DNA from: Colius striatus
Lineage: Eukaryota; Chordata; Aves; Coliiformes; Coliidae
Length of the DNA: 64,000 nt
NCBI RefSeq assembly: GCF_028858725.1
Contig: NC_084766.1
Location: forward strand, 23,724,501-23,788,500
Direction: 5' to 3'
The number at the start of each line of letters is the position of its first letter. Within the stretch, counting starts at the first letter, position 1. Below are positions 50,201 through 58,462 of the stretch, piece by piece. The notes under the pieces are model-generated. The model worked only from the letters and a program-made list of their open reading frames with translations. It made no database searches and had not been told where the DNA came from. The position numbers were made by a program, and so were the translations under genes.

Positions 50201-53200
50201 CAAAACAAGTTCTCTTGGCACTTTTAGGTTCTGTTTTCTCTAGGTAGATGGGACAGTTAGAGATTTCCAGAGGTGTGTTGCTTCTTTTCACTTGGGCTAA
50301 CTTCTGAAAATAACTCTAAGATTTCGAGTCATTTGTAAGATTGGGTAACACTTTCTATGGTCTGGCACCTGGGACCACCTTTTGTGTGAAAACAGAGAGG
50401 TTAGAAGATGATCTTGTTCATAATTTGAGTGCTTTTCATATTTGCATGTGTGACATGGGGTGCCAGGCTGGATGTGGAGCATTGACCCAGTATCACCTGA
50501 GGGCTGGAGAATGGAGCAGTTTCAGTCACCTTACTTTCTTAGTGTGAAGACAGTTAATGCAGTTGCCTGCACAGAGGTGGGGCCACTCAGAATGACCCAT
50601 AACATACACCTAAACATCTCCTAGAGTATTTGTGTATAACGAGAAGAGAAATTAGTACCTGTGTGAGCAGACAATCAGTGTTTTTGAGTATGGAGCATCA
50701 GTGTGGGTAGAAATGGATTTCACATCGTAGTGGGAGCAGGTATGTCCCCTAGAGTGCCAAGACTATTTGTTAGTTTTGAGTGTTGAATTTACAACTAGAT
50801 TATAAACCTGGAAAATACTTTTGCTGATACTCATTCTAGAGCTTCATGTTGTAATATGGTATTTTATTAAACAATACCAAAATTGGCCAAGCCTAAGTTG
50901 TGAAGATGTATGAAGGAGAATCCAAAGCAAGAAAATATAAAAGACAACATCATGCCAGCCCCTGTTAAATGCAGGTATACGTATATTGGTTCTGGAAGCA
51001 AAAATACCATGTTGGTTGTGAAAGATTTCCATCAGTCCTAAGTGGCTTTTTGTACAGAATTCTGCTGCTAACCATGAAATCTTAATTTGTTAGGCCAAAT
51101 ATATCAGTAACAGTTAAAGAATCAGATTGGTACAATTTTACCAAGTGTGTGATTTTTAACCATAATATACCAATTCTGCAAGTACAGACTATTCATAATT
51201 TGCTGGTCTTGTGAGAAGTGACATCAAAAATCTCCATAGATTTCTTAAATACCCCGTGAAGTGCAGGTTATATTTTCTATATAGCAAACACTAAGATGCA
51301 GGACAGCATCACTTGGACTCACTGTCACATACTGAAATGCTAGTGTTAGACTTCCTAAATGCATTACCCGTGATAAAGATGTTGTAAATTGCTATAAACC
51401 TTGTAAAAAAATGGAGCACAAGGTATATTAGGACCAAATGCCCCAGGTGCTAAAGCTTTGGGTTTCACAAGGTTACACTGTTTATATATCAGTAGTCTGT
51501 TCTTTCAGCTTTCATCATGCCAAACACAGAGCAACACAAGTTGGTGTTTGCCCCATACAAATGTTTTTGCTATACAGTTTTGCTCAGTCACCTGCAAGTA
51601 TCTCAAGGACAGACAAACCATAAACTGCATCTTGAAGTCCTCCTTCCCTGGAGGTATTTAAAAGTCGTGTGGATGTGGCACTTAGGAACATGGTTTAGTG
51701 GTGGACATGGCAGTGCTAGGTTAACAGTTGGACTTTATGATCTTAAAGGTCTTTTCCAACTGAAACGATTCTGTGTGATTCATCACCACCTGGCACAGGG
51801 CAGCCCATGGACACATGGCACAGCCCATGAGAGCAGATCTGCAGGACACCAGTGCTGAGCTCTGCCTCCAAGAAATCCCCTATGAGGACATGGAGCAGGG
51901 ATGAGAAAAGGCAGATGCCTCATAGTGGGAAGAGACTGTAGGAATGTGCCAGAAGACCTTTTGGGGTTTGAGGTCAGATGGGCTAATGGGATACTAACAT
52001 TCTTTTTGTACTCTAGTCACAGGCACCAAACCAAAGATGTCCTGGACAAGAAAGATTCTACTTATCCTGGGATTCCTCTCTACTTTGGCTGTAATTGCTT
52101 TAATTGCTGTAGCGGTGACCCAAAACAAGCCACTTCCGAAGAATATAAAGGTATTTATTATGAGCTGGGACTCTTACAGGCAAACTAGCCATGCTGGGGG
52201 GTTAGGTGTGCATAATGCTCCAGAACATGTTTCTGCCTTTGCTGGGTCTGGCTAACCTCTCTTTCTGTCTCCATGCACCTCAACATCCTGTTCTACAGCT
52301 TCATGGCAAAAATAGACACAGCTTCACAGGGGATTTTCTCCTAAGTAATCAGTCCCAATTTTGCTGCTTTTCTACTCTTGAATCTTTTGTTGGAAACTTT
52401 GCACAGAAGTTTTTACTACTGAGAAGAGTAAAGACACAGTTGCCAGAGAGGCTATTGGTGTGCAGTCCCCCCCTGTGTGTGGACAGCAGCACACACTGTG
52501 TCTGGTTCGATGCCTCAGGTGCAGTGACGGCTCTGTTTTGCCCACAGTATGGGATTGTGCTGGATGCGGGGTCGTCTCACACTAACCTGTACGTGTACAA
52601 GTGGCCAGCAGAGAAGGAGAACGACACTGGGGTGGTGCAGCAGGTGGAGGAGTGTAAAGTCGAAGGTAAAAAGGAGCTGTGGAAGGGGTATGGAATGAAG
52701 AAGAGATAATGCAATCAAAGTGCAGGGGAAGGGGGGGAGAAACCTGGAGAAAGAGGCCAACAGTGAAAACTGTCACATCAGTGAGCTAATGTATATCTCA
52801 CCACTTCCCATGAGGAACTGAGCTTCTGGGAGGAAAGCTGGATCCACTTTTTCCTTTGTTTTTATGATGTATTTTGGAAAGAACAATACTAAAGAGTGGA
52901 CTTAAATAAATAAAACACCTACATGCATCCTTGCTGAAGTGACAATGAATGTCAGGCAGTGAGAGGGGAGGGCAGGGTTTGCTCTTTTTCAAGGCTTTTG
53001 TGCAAGCTAGGCACTTGGCTTGCCAGCCAAGGTTGCTTAATTTATGCATGTCAGAGGTTATTTTTTTGTCCTATTTAATGGCTGTATAGCTACTGTATGG
53101 TTTAGGAAGGCACAAATAGATCCCAGAAGGCACATGACAAGGAACAGAGTAGACCATCATGGATGGTTGTGCTCTGGGGGGAGGAGAGGTGTTGTCAGAG

Positions 53201-56200
53201 CCTGCCTGAGGTGTTTTCTGGCCTGTCTGTGGCTCAGGGAAGAGCCATACTGCTGTCAGGTGGCTGCAGTCACTGTCCAGTGCTGCAGCATACTATGCCA
53301 CATGCATCATGCTGAGCATAAGGCAACCTGGGGCAAACACAGAGCAGCCTTTGCTGCTTCCCATGCAGGCACTGGTCCTGGGGCACTCCACCAGGGAACA
53401 CATGGTAGGGAGGGACAATGAATTTTTCTCTGGATTAGCATGAAAGAGGTAGCATACAATACACAAACAAATGACAGCATCTTCCCTCAGAGGATCCAGC
53501 ATGATGAAGGGCCAGGGATTTTCAGACACAGATCCAGGGTACACCCAGGCAGAAGCAGAGATGAGTCTGCAGATGTCCAGGATATACTAAGCAAATGATC
53601 TGTCTCACTGCAGCCTTCTTTGCTGGTTCATAGCCTGCTTTGTGGAGAGTGGGTGGCAGATGCTGGGTGCTATGGCCATCCTCATATGCATCAGGTGCTA
53701 TAGGGTGTCTAAAACTTCTTAGAAATGGTGTGGCTGAATCTGATGTTGCTGCCTGTGATAGTGATATGGTTTAATATGACTGTTCATCGCAACACTCCTG
53801 CTTGGAGTTTGAGCAACAAAGCGTCTTTGTCTCTTGCAGGCCCTGGGATCTCAGGTTACTCCCATGCCACAGAGAAGGCAGGTCCCTCTCTGGCACAGTG
53901 CCTACGACAAGCAGAAGAGGTGATTCCCTCAAAGCAGCACCAAGAGACACCCGTCTACCTCGGAGCAACTGCTGGCATGCGACTTCTCAGGTACTTCAGG
54001 GCTTGTCCCCTTCTGCAGCACTGCGCCTGGGACTGCCATGGATGCTCAGTGGGGATCTCTGGGGCAATGTCCTTGGAAATGCCACCAGCTCACACTTTTC
54101 CCAGATACCCTTTTCTGCCTGTCTGATCCCTAAGTCTCCCTGGGCTCTTTCCTTTCTTGTCCAGCACTCCCCTTTACACTCACTCCAGCCTTCCGTCATC
54201 TTCAGCACCCACATGGAATGCAGAGACACGAGGATGGTAGCAGTGCCCAAGCTGGTGCTGAGGGAATGCTCAGACATCCCCCCCAGTTTATTATTAAGCC
54301 TGACCCAGGATTTCTGAGCCCATTTTGCAAGTCCACTCATACCTTGATTCAGCCCAAGACCTTCAGAGCTGAGGTAACTTTCTAATATCCTCCTCTAATT
54401 CCACTTTGTGATTTTTCACGGGAGTGCCTCGGAACTCTCGCCTGGCTGGGACAGGGGGCTGATCTTATGTACATATTCCCTGGGAAATCTCCCTGGGGAT
54501 ACCAGAGGGCATGGATTTCACTTCTAATGGTGTGCAGTCCTTACCAGGGCACATCCTTCAGGAGAACAAGAAAGGTCTGGTCTCTGCTTCAGGTACCACT
54601 CTCAGCTGCAGGGACTTTAAGTGTCAGTGCTGGTGGCAGCTATGCTGTCAAGGTGTGACAAGAGGGGGATCTAGCCAGTTAGAGCTGGATGTACCCATAT
54701 GAATAATTGTTCTGTTATTATTAACACTTGATGAGGAGTTGCAGCTTGCCCACTCAGAGTAAAGGCCATAGGCTGCAGAGAGCTGTCAGACAGAGTCACT
54801 CCATCCTTTCTTCCATTCATCCAGCTTGCAGAACAAAAGTGCAGCTGACAGAGTCTTGTCCTCAGTAGAGAAGACGCTACGCTCAGCTCCCTTCAACTTC
54901 CAGGGTGCCAGAATCATCAGTGGTCAGGAAGAAGGAGCCTATGGATGGATCACCATTAACTACCTGTTAGGCAATTTCAAGCAGGTACTGTATCAATGGC
55001 AAGTCCATATTTGAATCATCAGCTAGCAGCACTTTGGAAACCATGCTTTGCAGGAGGGTGTCGCAGGCACCGTGTTCCCTTGTAAGCTGTTTATCAGAGA
55101 TCAGGAAGCTGCACATCTTGCCTCAGCGATTACCATGAGTACATCCTGACACCAATAAGTATCAGGATGTACCACTGCAGGCAGGCTTAAAGCACTGAAA
55201 TAAACCATCAACATCTTCCATAACTTTGCTTGAGTACATCATCCTCCTCACTTCCCGATCTAAAATATTTCTGTGCCTGCAAATTTTAACAATGATTCTT
55301 TAGCATTGACCTTATAAATCATCTGGGAGTTTAAACAGTAAGTTGATTGACTTTTGTCATAACTATTGTCTTAGATTTCATATTCTTAGTCCTCTTGCAA
55401 ACACTAAGACATGATCTGTCTTCTGCTTTTCCAAGCCCGCATCTTTCCTTTGTCTTGTTCCAGCTCTCCTCTCATGCCCCACTGCCTGGTCTTCCTGCCT
55501 TTCCTATGTTCTGTGCTTACACTTCTCATAGCTCTTTATATTTTTTTTTCTTTCTCTCAATAAGGCTTCTCCATGCCTGATGTATCAGTTTCACTTTGAT
55601 TTTTTAATTGTTTTTTTTTTTAAGTCTGGCTGGACAAAACTTCTACATTCTCTGAAATCCATAAGTGAGACATCAGGAGCATTAGACCTTGGAGGAGCCT
55701 CAACACAGATCACCTTTGTACCAAATGAACTCTCTTCTGAATCCCCAGAGAACCTGCTCTACTTCCGTCTCTATGGCAAGGTTTACCTAGTGTACACGCA
55801 CAGCTTTCTCTGCTATGGGAAGGACCAGGCTCTGCAACAGAAACTGGCCAGAGACCTACAGGCAAGTACATCTGTAATTACAGATGGAGATCCTGGACCC
55901 TCCCAGCTTTGACATACCAGTGCTGTAAAAGTTGCTGTGTCTCAGCTAAATGTCTCATCCCTTAGTCTGGGTTTAGGAAATGTCATTATCCTCCATAAGG
56001 CCTGGGCAGAAGCCCAAAGAGCTGACAAGTCAACATTTTCAAAAGTACTACCAATTTGACGTGCCTTGATTCTTGGGCATGGCATAGCAAGAGTACTCTG
56101 CTTAACTGAAGTACCTGGGAGAGGTGATGTTTCACCATCTCTGAGAACCTCAAATCAACAGTAGCTTTACAGAATGTGTCTGAAAGTAACTCAGCATCCT

Positions 56201-58462
56201 ATAGGGAGGCTGTGACAGCACCCACATCTCACAAATGCCAATGCCTTCAGCCCTCCTTATCACTGTGACCCAATGTGTGTGCCTTGGTGTGATGTACTGT
56301 GACAAGTGCCTTGTGGTCACCTTGCCTTCCAGCTCTTTCTCAGGGTGTTACTCTAGAGTGAAGTGTAGCAGCTTTTACTTTTGGATTTTACTTTTGGATT
56401 TTACTTTCAGACCGTGGAGAACAGCAGCCTCCTTGATCCATGCTTTCACCAGGGGTATCAGAGGACTATAAATATAAGTGACCTCTTCAAAAACCCTTGT
56501 ATATCACCCAGGACAAAACAGTTCCCTTTCAGCCAGCTGTACATAGAGGGAGAGGGGGATTATCAAAAGTGCCGAAGAAGCATCCAAGAACTCTTTAACA
56601 AAACCAATTGTCCTTACTCCAGTTGCTCCTTCAATGGGATATACCTACCTCCATTACAAGGGGATTTTGGGGTAAGTCTTCACATTCTTCATCTAACACA
56701 ATATCAGAAGAGCAGAAACAGAGAGTAATTTTCCATGTCTGGGACAGGAAATAATTTACAATGTGGCTCATGTAACTACAAAAGTACTGCTGCAATTGCT
56801 GTGAGGACAGCATGTGTGAGAGCTACCTCAGTTAATACTGTCCTACTGGTACTGCACTGTTCCCATTCTAACCTGTCTCCTGTAAGCATCTCCTTGGCAT
56901 GCTCCATCCACTGGTGAATTCCATTTTTCAAGCAGTCTCTCCTGATGCTGAGCACTACAGGCAGGAGAGCCTACTGCAGGCTGTGAATGACACTGCACCT
57001 TCAAACCTTCCCTCCTGAGGTCAATGGTGGTACAACATCTGAAATTCATCCAGAACTGATTTGAGTTCTGCTGAAACCAGTCAGTTCACCTGTCTGCTTC
57101 ACAGATGGGTAGACAGTGCACGCCCAGAACATATCATGTGTGACACCACACTGAACATCAGTCCTAGAGCTGCAAGACCGTTAATACACTCATGCACTGT
57201 TCATAAACTGCCCCCTACCTACCAGCTATTGGCCACGGTCACAGATGGGGTTTCTGGACTCTGGATTATATGCTGGGGCTGTGTATAGTCCTTTCAGACC
57301 TTTGCTGTTTGAGGCAGTATTGGCTGCTCACTCATCTCATTCGGTTGGCAAAATGGGATCACTGTTCTGATGGCATGCATCTCTCACTGTGTGCCACTGG
57401 CACCAGTGAAGAGAGGAGAGGGATTCACCAAAGCTCTTACCTCCACCTTCCCTCTGGGGTCCTTAGCTCTCATCAGCTCTGCAAGATGTGTCTCAAAATG
57501 CCATCGGTCTTGCAAATATACCTACTGTTGTATGTGTGATGTTGCTTCTTGTATTTCATTATAAATGAAACCATTTTGTTTTGTGGGATTTCTGCTGTCC
57601 TGCTCATGCTGAGGCCCAGTCAGGTTAAAATATTCTTTCTCCTTCAGGCTTTTTCTGCTTTCTACTTTGTGATGAACTTTTTGAACCTGACCAGTGAACA
57701 AAGCCCCATTGCCCTGGACAAAGTGACCAGTGTCATTGAGAGCTTCTGCGCCCGGCCTTGGCATAAGGTGAGTAATACTTGTGGCAATGGGCTGGGGCTG
57801 ACAAGTGGCAAGACCTGCTGATATTTTTCTGTAGGTTAAATTTTGGGAGTAACTTCCAAGGCAAGAGGGGAAAGATCCCCTCAGCACCTGCAGTGCATGC
57901 TCAGGTGCAAGCTGGAGCAGTAGGAAGCTCTGTTTAGCAGCCTTGTGGCTTCCTCCTTCCCTAGGTGAAGACAGCATATCACCAAATAAAAGAAAAGTAC
58001 CTGAGTGAATATTGCTTCTCTGGAGCCTACATACTCTCTCTCCTGGAAAATGGCTACGAATTCACTGAAAAGAACTGGCAAAGGATCCACTTCCTTGGAA
58101 AGGTGTGTTTTGTGGCAGAGAGGGGTCTACCGCAGCAGCTACCTGCAACCTCTGCTGCACAGTCCAGCCCTTTTCCCCAGGGGTGACACTGTCCTGGCAA
58201 TGCCACAGCAGCCCCTACACATTCCAGTGCTGATTCTGCTCCTCTCCCATTTCAGATTGGCAGCAGTGATGCAGGCTGGACTCTGGGCTACATGCTGAAC
58301 CTGACCAACATGATCCCCGCAGAGGAGCCTGCTGTGCCACCTCTTTCCCATGGCAGCTACGTGGGACTGATGGTGCTATGCTCCCTTGTGCTGGTCTCTG
58401 TGCTCCTGTTTGCCTGGCTTCTCTACCACAAGCCCAAGTGCCTGCAGAAGGGTATTGTTTAG
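28372..58462 (+). CDS. ENTPD1: Ectonucleoside triphosphate diphosphohydrolase 1 (CD39), ten coding exons
   Basis: Cell-surface apyrase that hydrolyses extracellular ATP and ADP to AMP, feeding adenosine production by CD73 (family knowledge). Coding joins: 28372-28387, 52017-52150, 52548-52665, 53840-53990, 54825-54984, 55625-55861, 56411-56671, 57648-57767, 57965-58102, 58256-58462. All phases fit and give 513 residues, against 510 in human. Visible features: TM1 about 19-39; apyrase regions ACR1 DAGSSHT 56-62, ACR2 GATAGMR 131-137, ACR3 GQEEGAYGW 173-181 with catalytic Glu176 (human Glu174), ACR4 DLGGAST 214-220, ACR5 SDAGWTLGY 449-457; TM2 about 480-502. Ten ectodomain cysteines (86, 110, 256, 283, 302, 326, 339, 344, 393, 416) match the five-disulfide pattern of surface NTPDases. 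Sequons at N75, N143, N276, N293, N335, N372 and N460. Near-identity to human ENTPD1 around [24 protein letters not shown] and the C-terminal [14 protein letters not shown] favours ENTPD1 over ENTPD2, 3 or 8. Confidence 0.95.
31270..31312. repeat. Perfect 13-bp inverted repeat with 17-nt loop
   Basis: CTGATTGGAATTG (31270-31282) is followed after 17 nt by its exact reverse complement CAATTCCAATCAG (31300-31312). The loop itself contains the self-complementary GAAATATATTTC. The result is a 43-nt AT-rich cruciform or hairpin candidate within intron 1. It could be a short non-autonomous DNA element, an RNA hairpin or chance. No flanking target duplication is obvious. Confidence 0.8.
45180..45365 (-). 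mobile_element. Probable old, diverged CR1-like LINE piece (minus)
   Basis: The + strand reads CTAAAGAACCCAACTCCTTC, then after a diverged stretch GTCCAAAATTAGGCATAG. This order resembles the antisense of CR1/L3-type coding 3' regions ('..AACCCCAGTTCCCTCAGCC..', '..GGGCCCAAAACTGAACACAG..'). Divergence is high and the termini are not visible, so the boundaries are approximate. Confidence 0.5.
51640..51782 (+). mobile_element. CR1 LINE 3' end, plus orientation
   Basis: Contains CCCTGGAGGTATTTAAAAG, TGTGGATGTGGCACTTAGG, GACATGGTTTAGTGG-like and GGTCTTTTCCAACTGAAACG segments, ending near GATTCTGTGTGATTC. This matches the CR1 subfamily whose 3' end reads 'gaggtgttcaagaa..cgtgtggatgtggcac..'. It differs in subfamily wording from the 60.1-kb and 18.0-kb copies. 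It ends only about 235 bp upstream of ENTPD1 exon 2. Confidence 0.88.
51992..51998 (+). promoter_or_regulatory. ENTPD1: TACTAAC branch-site consensus for ENTPD1 exon 2
   Basis: An exact match to the strongest U2-pairing branch consensus. The branch adenine lies about 20 nt before exon 2 and is followed by a pyrimidine-rich tract and CTCTAG. It supports choosing 52017 as the exon 2 start despite the very long intron. Confidence 0.65.
52017..52150 (+). CDS. ENTPD1: ENTPD1 exon 2: cytoplasmic N-terminus and first membrane helix
   Basis: 134 nt, entering in phase 1 and leaving in phase 0, covering residues 6-50. After a short basic stretch ([12 protein letters not shown]) comes a hydrophobic helix (about residues 19-39, [19 protein letters not shown]). 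[11 protein letters not shown] then enters the ectodomain, closely matching human TQNKALPENVK. The donor is AAG/GTATTT, which is weak at +4 to +6. A second in-frame Met (residue 13, 52037) has A at -3 and could serve as an internal start. The cysteine present in this tail in mammalian CD39 is absent. Confidence 0.93.
52151..52547 (+). other. ENTPD1: ENTPD1 intron 2
   Basis: 397 nt, phase 0, GTATTT...CCCACAG. From an ATG at 52206 the intron is open in the same frame as exon 3 (114 codons), so an unspliced or alternatively initiated transcript could extend upstream without a stop. The extra residues show no domain. Confidence 0.85.
52548..52665 (+). CDS. ENTPD1: ENTPD1 exon 3: apyrase conserved region 1
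   Basis: 118 nt, residues 51-89 plus the first base of codon 90. Carries ACR1 (DAGSSHT, residues 56-62), the phosphate-binding loop of the actin/Hsp70-like fold, then [15 protein letters not shown] with sequon N75, and cysteine C86. Acceptor CCCACAG, donor GAAG/GTAAAA. Nearly identical to the human ENTPD1 segment. Confidence 0.95.
52666..53839 (+). other. ENTPD1: ENTPD1 intron 3
   Basis: 1174 nt, phase 1, GTAAAA...CTCTTGCAG. No recognisable element or alternative exon is seen. Confidence 0.85.
53840..53990 (+). CDS. ENTPD1: ENTPD1 exon 4: apyrase conserved region 2
   Basis: 151 nt, completing codon 90 and running to two bases of codon 140. Begins [14 protein letters not shown], includes C110, and ends with [17 protein letters not shown] containing ACR2 (GATAGMR, 131-137). 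The middle ([13 protein letters not shown]) is the most diverged part relative to human, but has the same length. Donor CAG/GTACTT. Confidence 0.95.
53991..54824 (+). other. ENTPD1: ENTPD1 intron 4
   Basis: 834 nt, phase 2, GTACTT...TTCATCCAG. A second AG seven bases further on (CTTGCAG) would shift the frame, so 54825 is preferred. No repeats are recognised. Confidence 0.8.
54825..54984 (+). CDS. ENTPD1: ENTPD1 exon 5: apyrase conserved region 3, catalytic glutamate
   Basis: 160 nt, residues 140 (split) to 193. Codon 140 becomes AGC (Ser) where human has Arg. Carries sequon N143 and ACR3 ([17 protein letters not shown], from 173). Glu176 corresponds to human Glu174, the general base that activates the attacking water. 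Donor CAG/GTACTG. Confidence 0.95.
54985..55624 (+). other. ENTPD1: ENTPD1 intron 5
   Basis: 640 nt, phase 0, GTACTG...T-run then TAAG. The acceptor uses AAG after about 11 consecutive T's instead of the usual CAG/TAG, but the pyrimidine tract is very strong. Confidence 0.82.
55625..55861 (+). CDS. ENTPD1: ENTPD1 exon 6: apyrase conserved region 4
   Basis: 237 nt, residues 194-272. Begins [18 protein letters not shown], a loop diverged from the human KTRWFSIVPYE segment. ACR4 follows ([17 protein letters not shown] at 214-219, second phosphate-binding loop), then [14 protein letters not shown] and [13 protein letters not shown] with C256. The exon ends ...KLARDLQ at CAG/GCAAGT, a GC donor that is required to keep the frame into exon 7. 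Confidence 0.93.
55862..56410 (+). other. ENTPD1: ENTPD1 intron 6, GC-AG type
   Basis: 549 nt, phase 0, starting GCAAGT and ending TTACTTTCAG. The only nearby GT (55866) would enter exon 7 out of frame, so the GC donor is the coherent choice. The remaining donor positions are perfect consensus (CAG/GCAAGT), as is usual for functional GC donors. The acceptor tract is a tandem 13-mer. Confidence 0.85.
56373..56408 (+). repeat. Tandem 13-mer forming the exon 7 pyrimidine tract
   Basis: TTTTACTTTTGGA is repeated about 2.8 times (56373-56385, 56386-56398, 56399-56408), ending two bases before the AG of the exon 7 acceptor. Copies are identical where they overlap, which points to recent duplication. 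Confidence 0.9.
56411..56671 (+). CDS. ENTPD1: ENTPD1 exon 7: ectodomain membrane-proximal lobe
   Basis: 261 nt, residues 273-359. Contains [11 protein letters not shown] (C283), sequons N276, N293 and N335, and cysteines 302, 326, 339 and 344. It ends with [14 protein letters not shown], which is almost identical to human ([14 protein letters not shown]). Donor GGG/GTAAGT is strong. Confidence 0.95.
56672..57647 (+). other. ENTPD1: ENTPD1 intron 7
   Basis: 976 nt, phase 0, GTAAGT...TTTCTCCTTCAG. No repeat or alternative exon is recognised. Confidence 0.88.
57648..57767 (+). CDS. ENTPD1: ENTPD1 exon 8
   Basis: 120 nt, residues 360-399. [17 protein letters not shown] is nearly identical to human, with sequon N372. 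A variable stretch follows, then FCARPWHK with C393. Donor AAG/GTGAGT. Confidence 0.95.
57768..57964 (+). other. ENTPD1: ENTPD1 intron 8
   Basis: 197 nt, phase 0, GTGAGT...TCCTTCCCTAG. Confidence 0.92.
57965..58102 (+). CDS. ENTPD1: ENTPD1 exon 9
   Basis: 138 nt, residues 400-445. Contains [19 protein letters not shown] (C416), a block conserved across cell-surface NTPDases that helps form the nucleotide-base pocket, then [14 protein letters not shown]. Donor AAG/GTGTGT. Confidence 0.95.
58103..58255 (+). other. ENTPD1: ENTPD1 intron 9
   Basis: 153 nt, phase 0, GTGTGT...CTCCCATTTCAG. Confidence 0.92.
58256..58462 (+). CDS. ENTPD1: ENTPD1 exon 10: apyrase conserved region 5, C-terminal membrane helix and stop
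   Basis: 207 nt including TAG at 58460-58462, residues 446-513. Carries ACR5 ([18 protein letters not shown]) with sequon N460, a short Pro-rich juxtamembrane stretch, and TM2 (about 480-502, [20 protein letters not shown]). A basic cytoplasmic tail [11 protein letters not shown] follows. A tail cysteine (C507) is present that is absent from the human tail as I recall it. Confidence 0.95.
   Translation: MGSSDAGWTLGYMLNLTNMIPAEEPAVPPLSHGSYVGLMVLCSLVLVSVLLFAWLLYHKPKCLQKGIV

Larger units (their letters stand above)
28388..52016 (+). other. ENTPD1: ENTPD1 intron 1, about 23.6 kb
   Basis: Donor GTAAGG, acceptor TTTTTGTACTCTAG, phase 1. A perfect TACTAAC branch-site consensus lies at 51992-51998, about 20 nt before the exon. 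The first 0.9 kb is CpG island. The remainder contains no exon I can support. It holds an inverted repeat at 31270-31312, a probable old CR1 piece near 45.2 kb and a CR1 3' end at 51640-51782. The 34.9-43.4 kb part looks somewhat GC-richer, with many overlapping both-strand frames (up to 171 codons), none resembling a protein family. Poly(A)-like AATAAA hexamers (for example 49220) have no linked exon. Mammalian ENTPD1 has alternative first exons; I could not identify one here. Confidence 0.8.

Noticed and set aside
54825..54831. Alternative exon 5 acceptor seven bases downstream (CTTGCAG)
   Set aside because: It would shift the reading frame and shorten a loop whose length otherwise matches human exactly.
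28372..58462. Assignment to ENTPD8, ENTPD2 or ENTPD3 instead of ENTPD1
   Set aside because: The N-terminal MDEPK exon, the [12 protein letters not shown] segment and the C-terminal [14 protein letters not shown] match ENTPD1 most closely as I remember the family. A database search would settle this.
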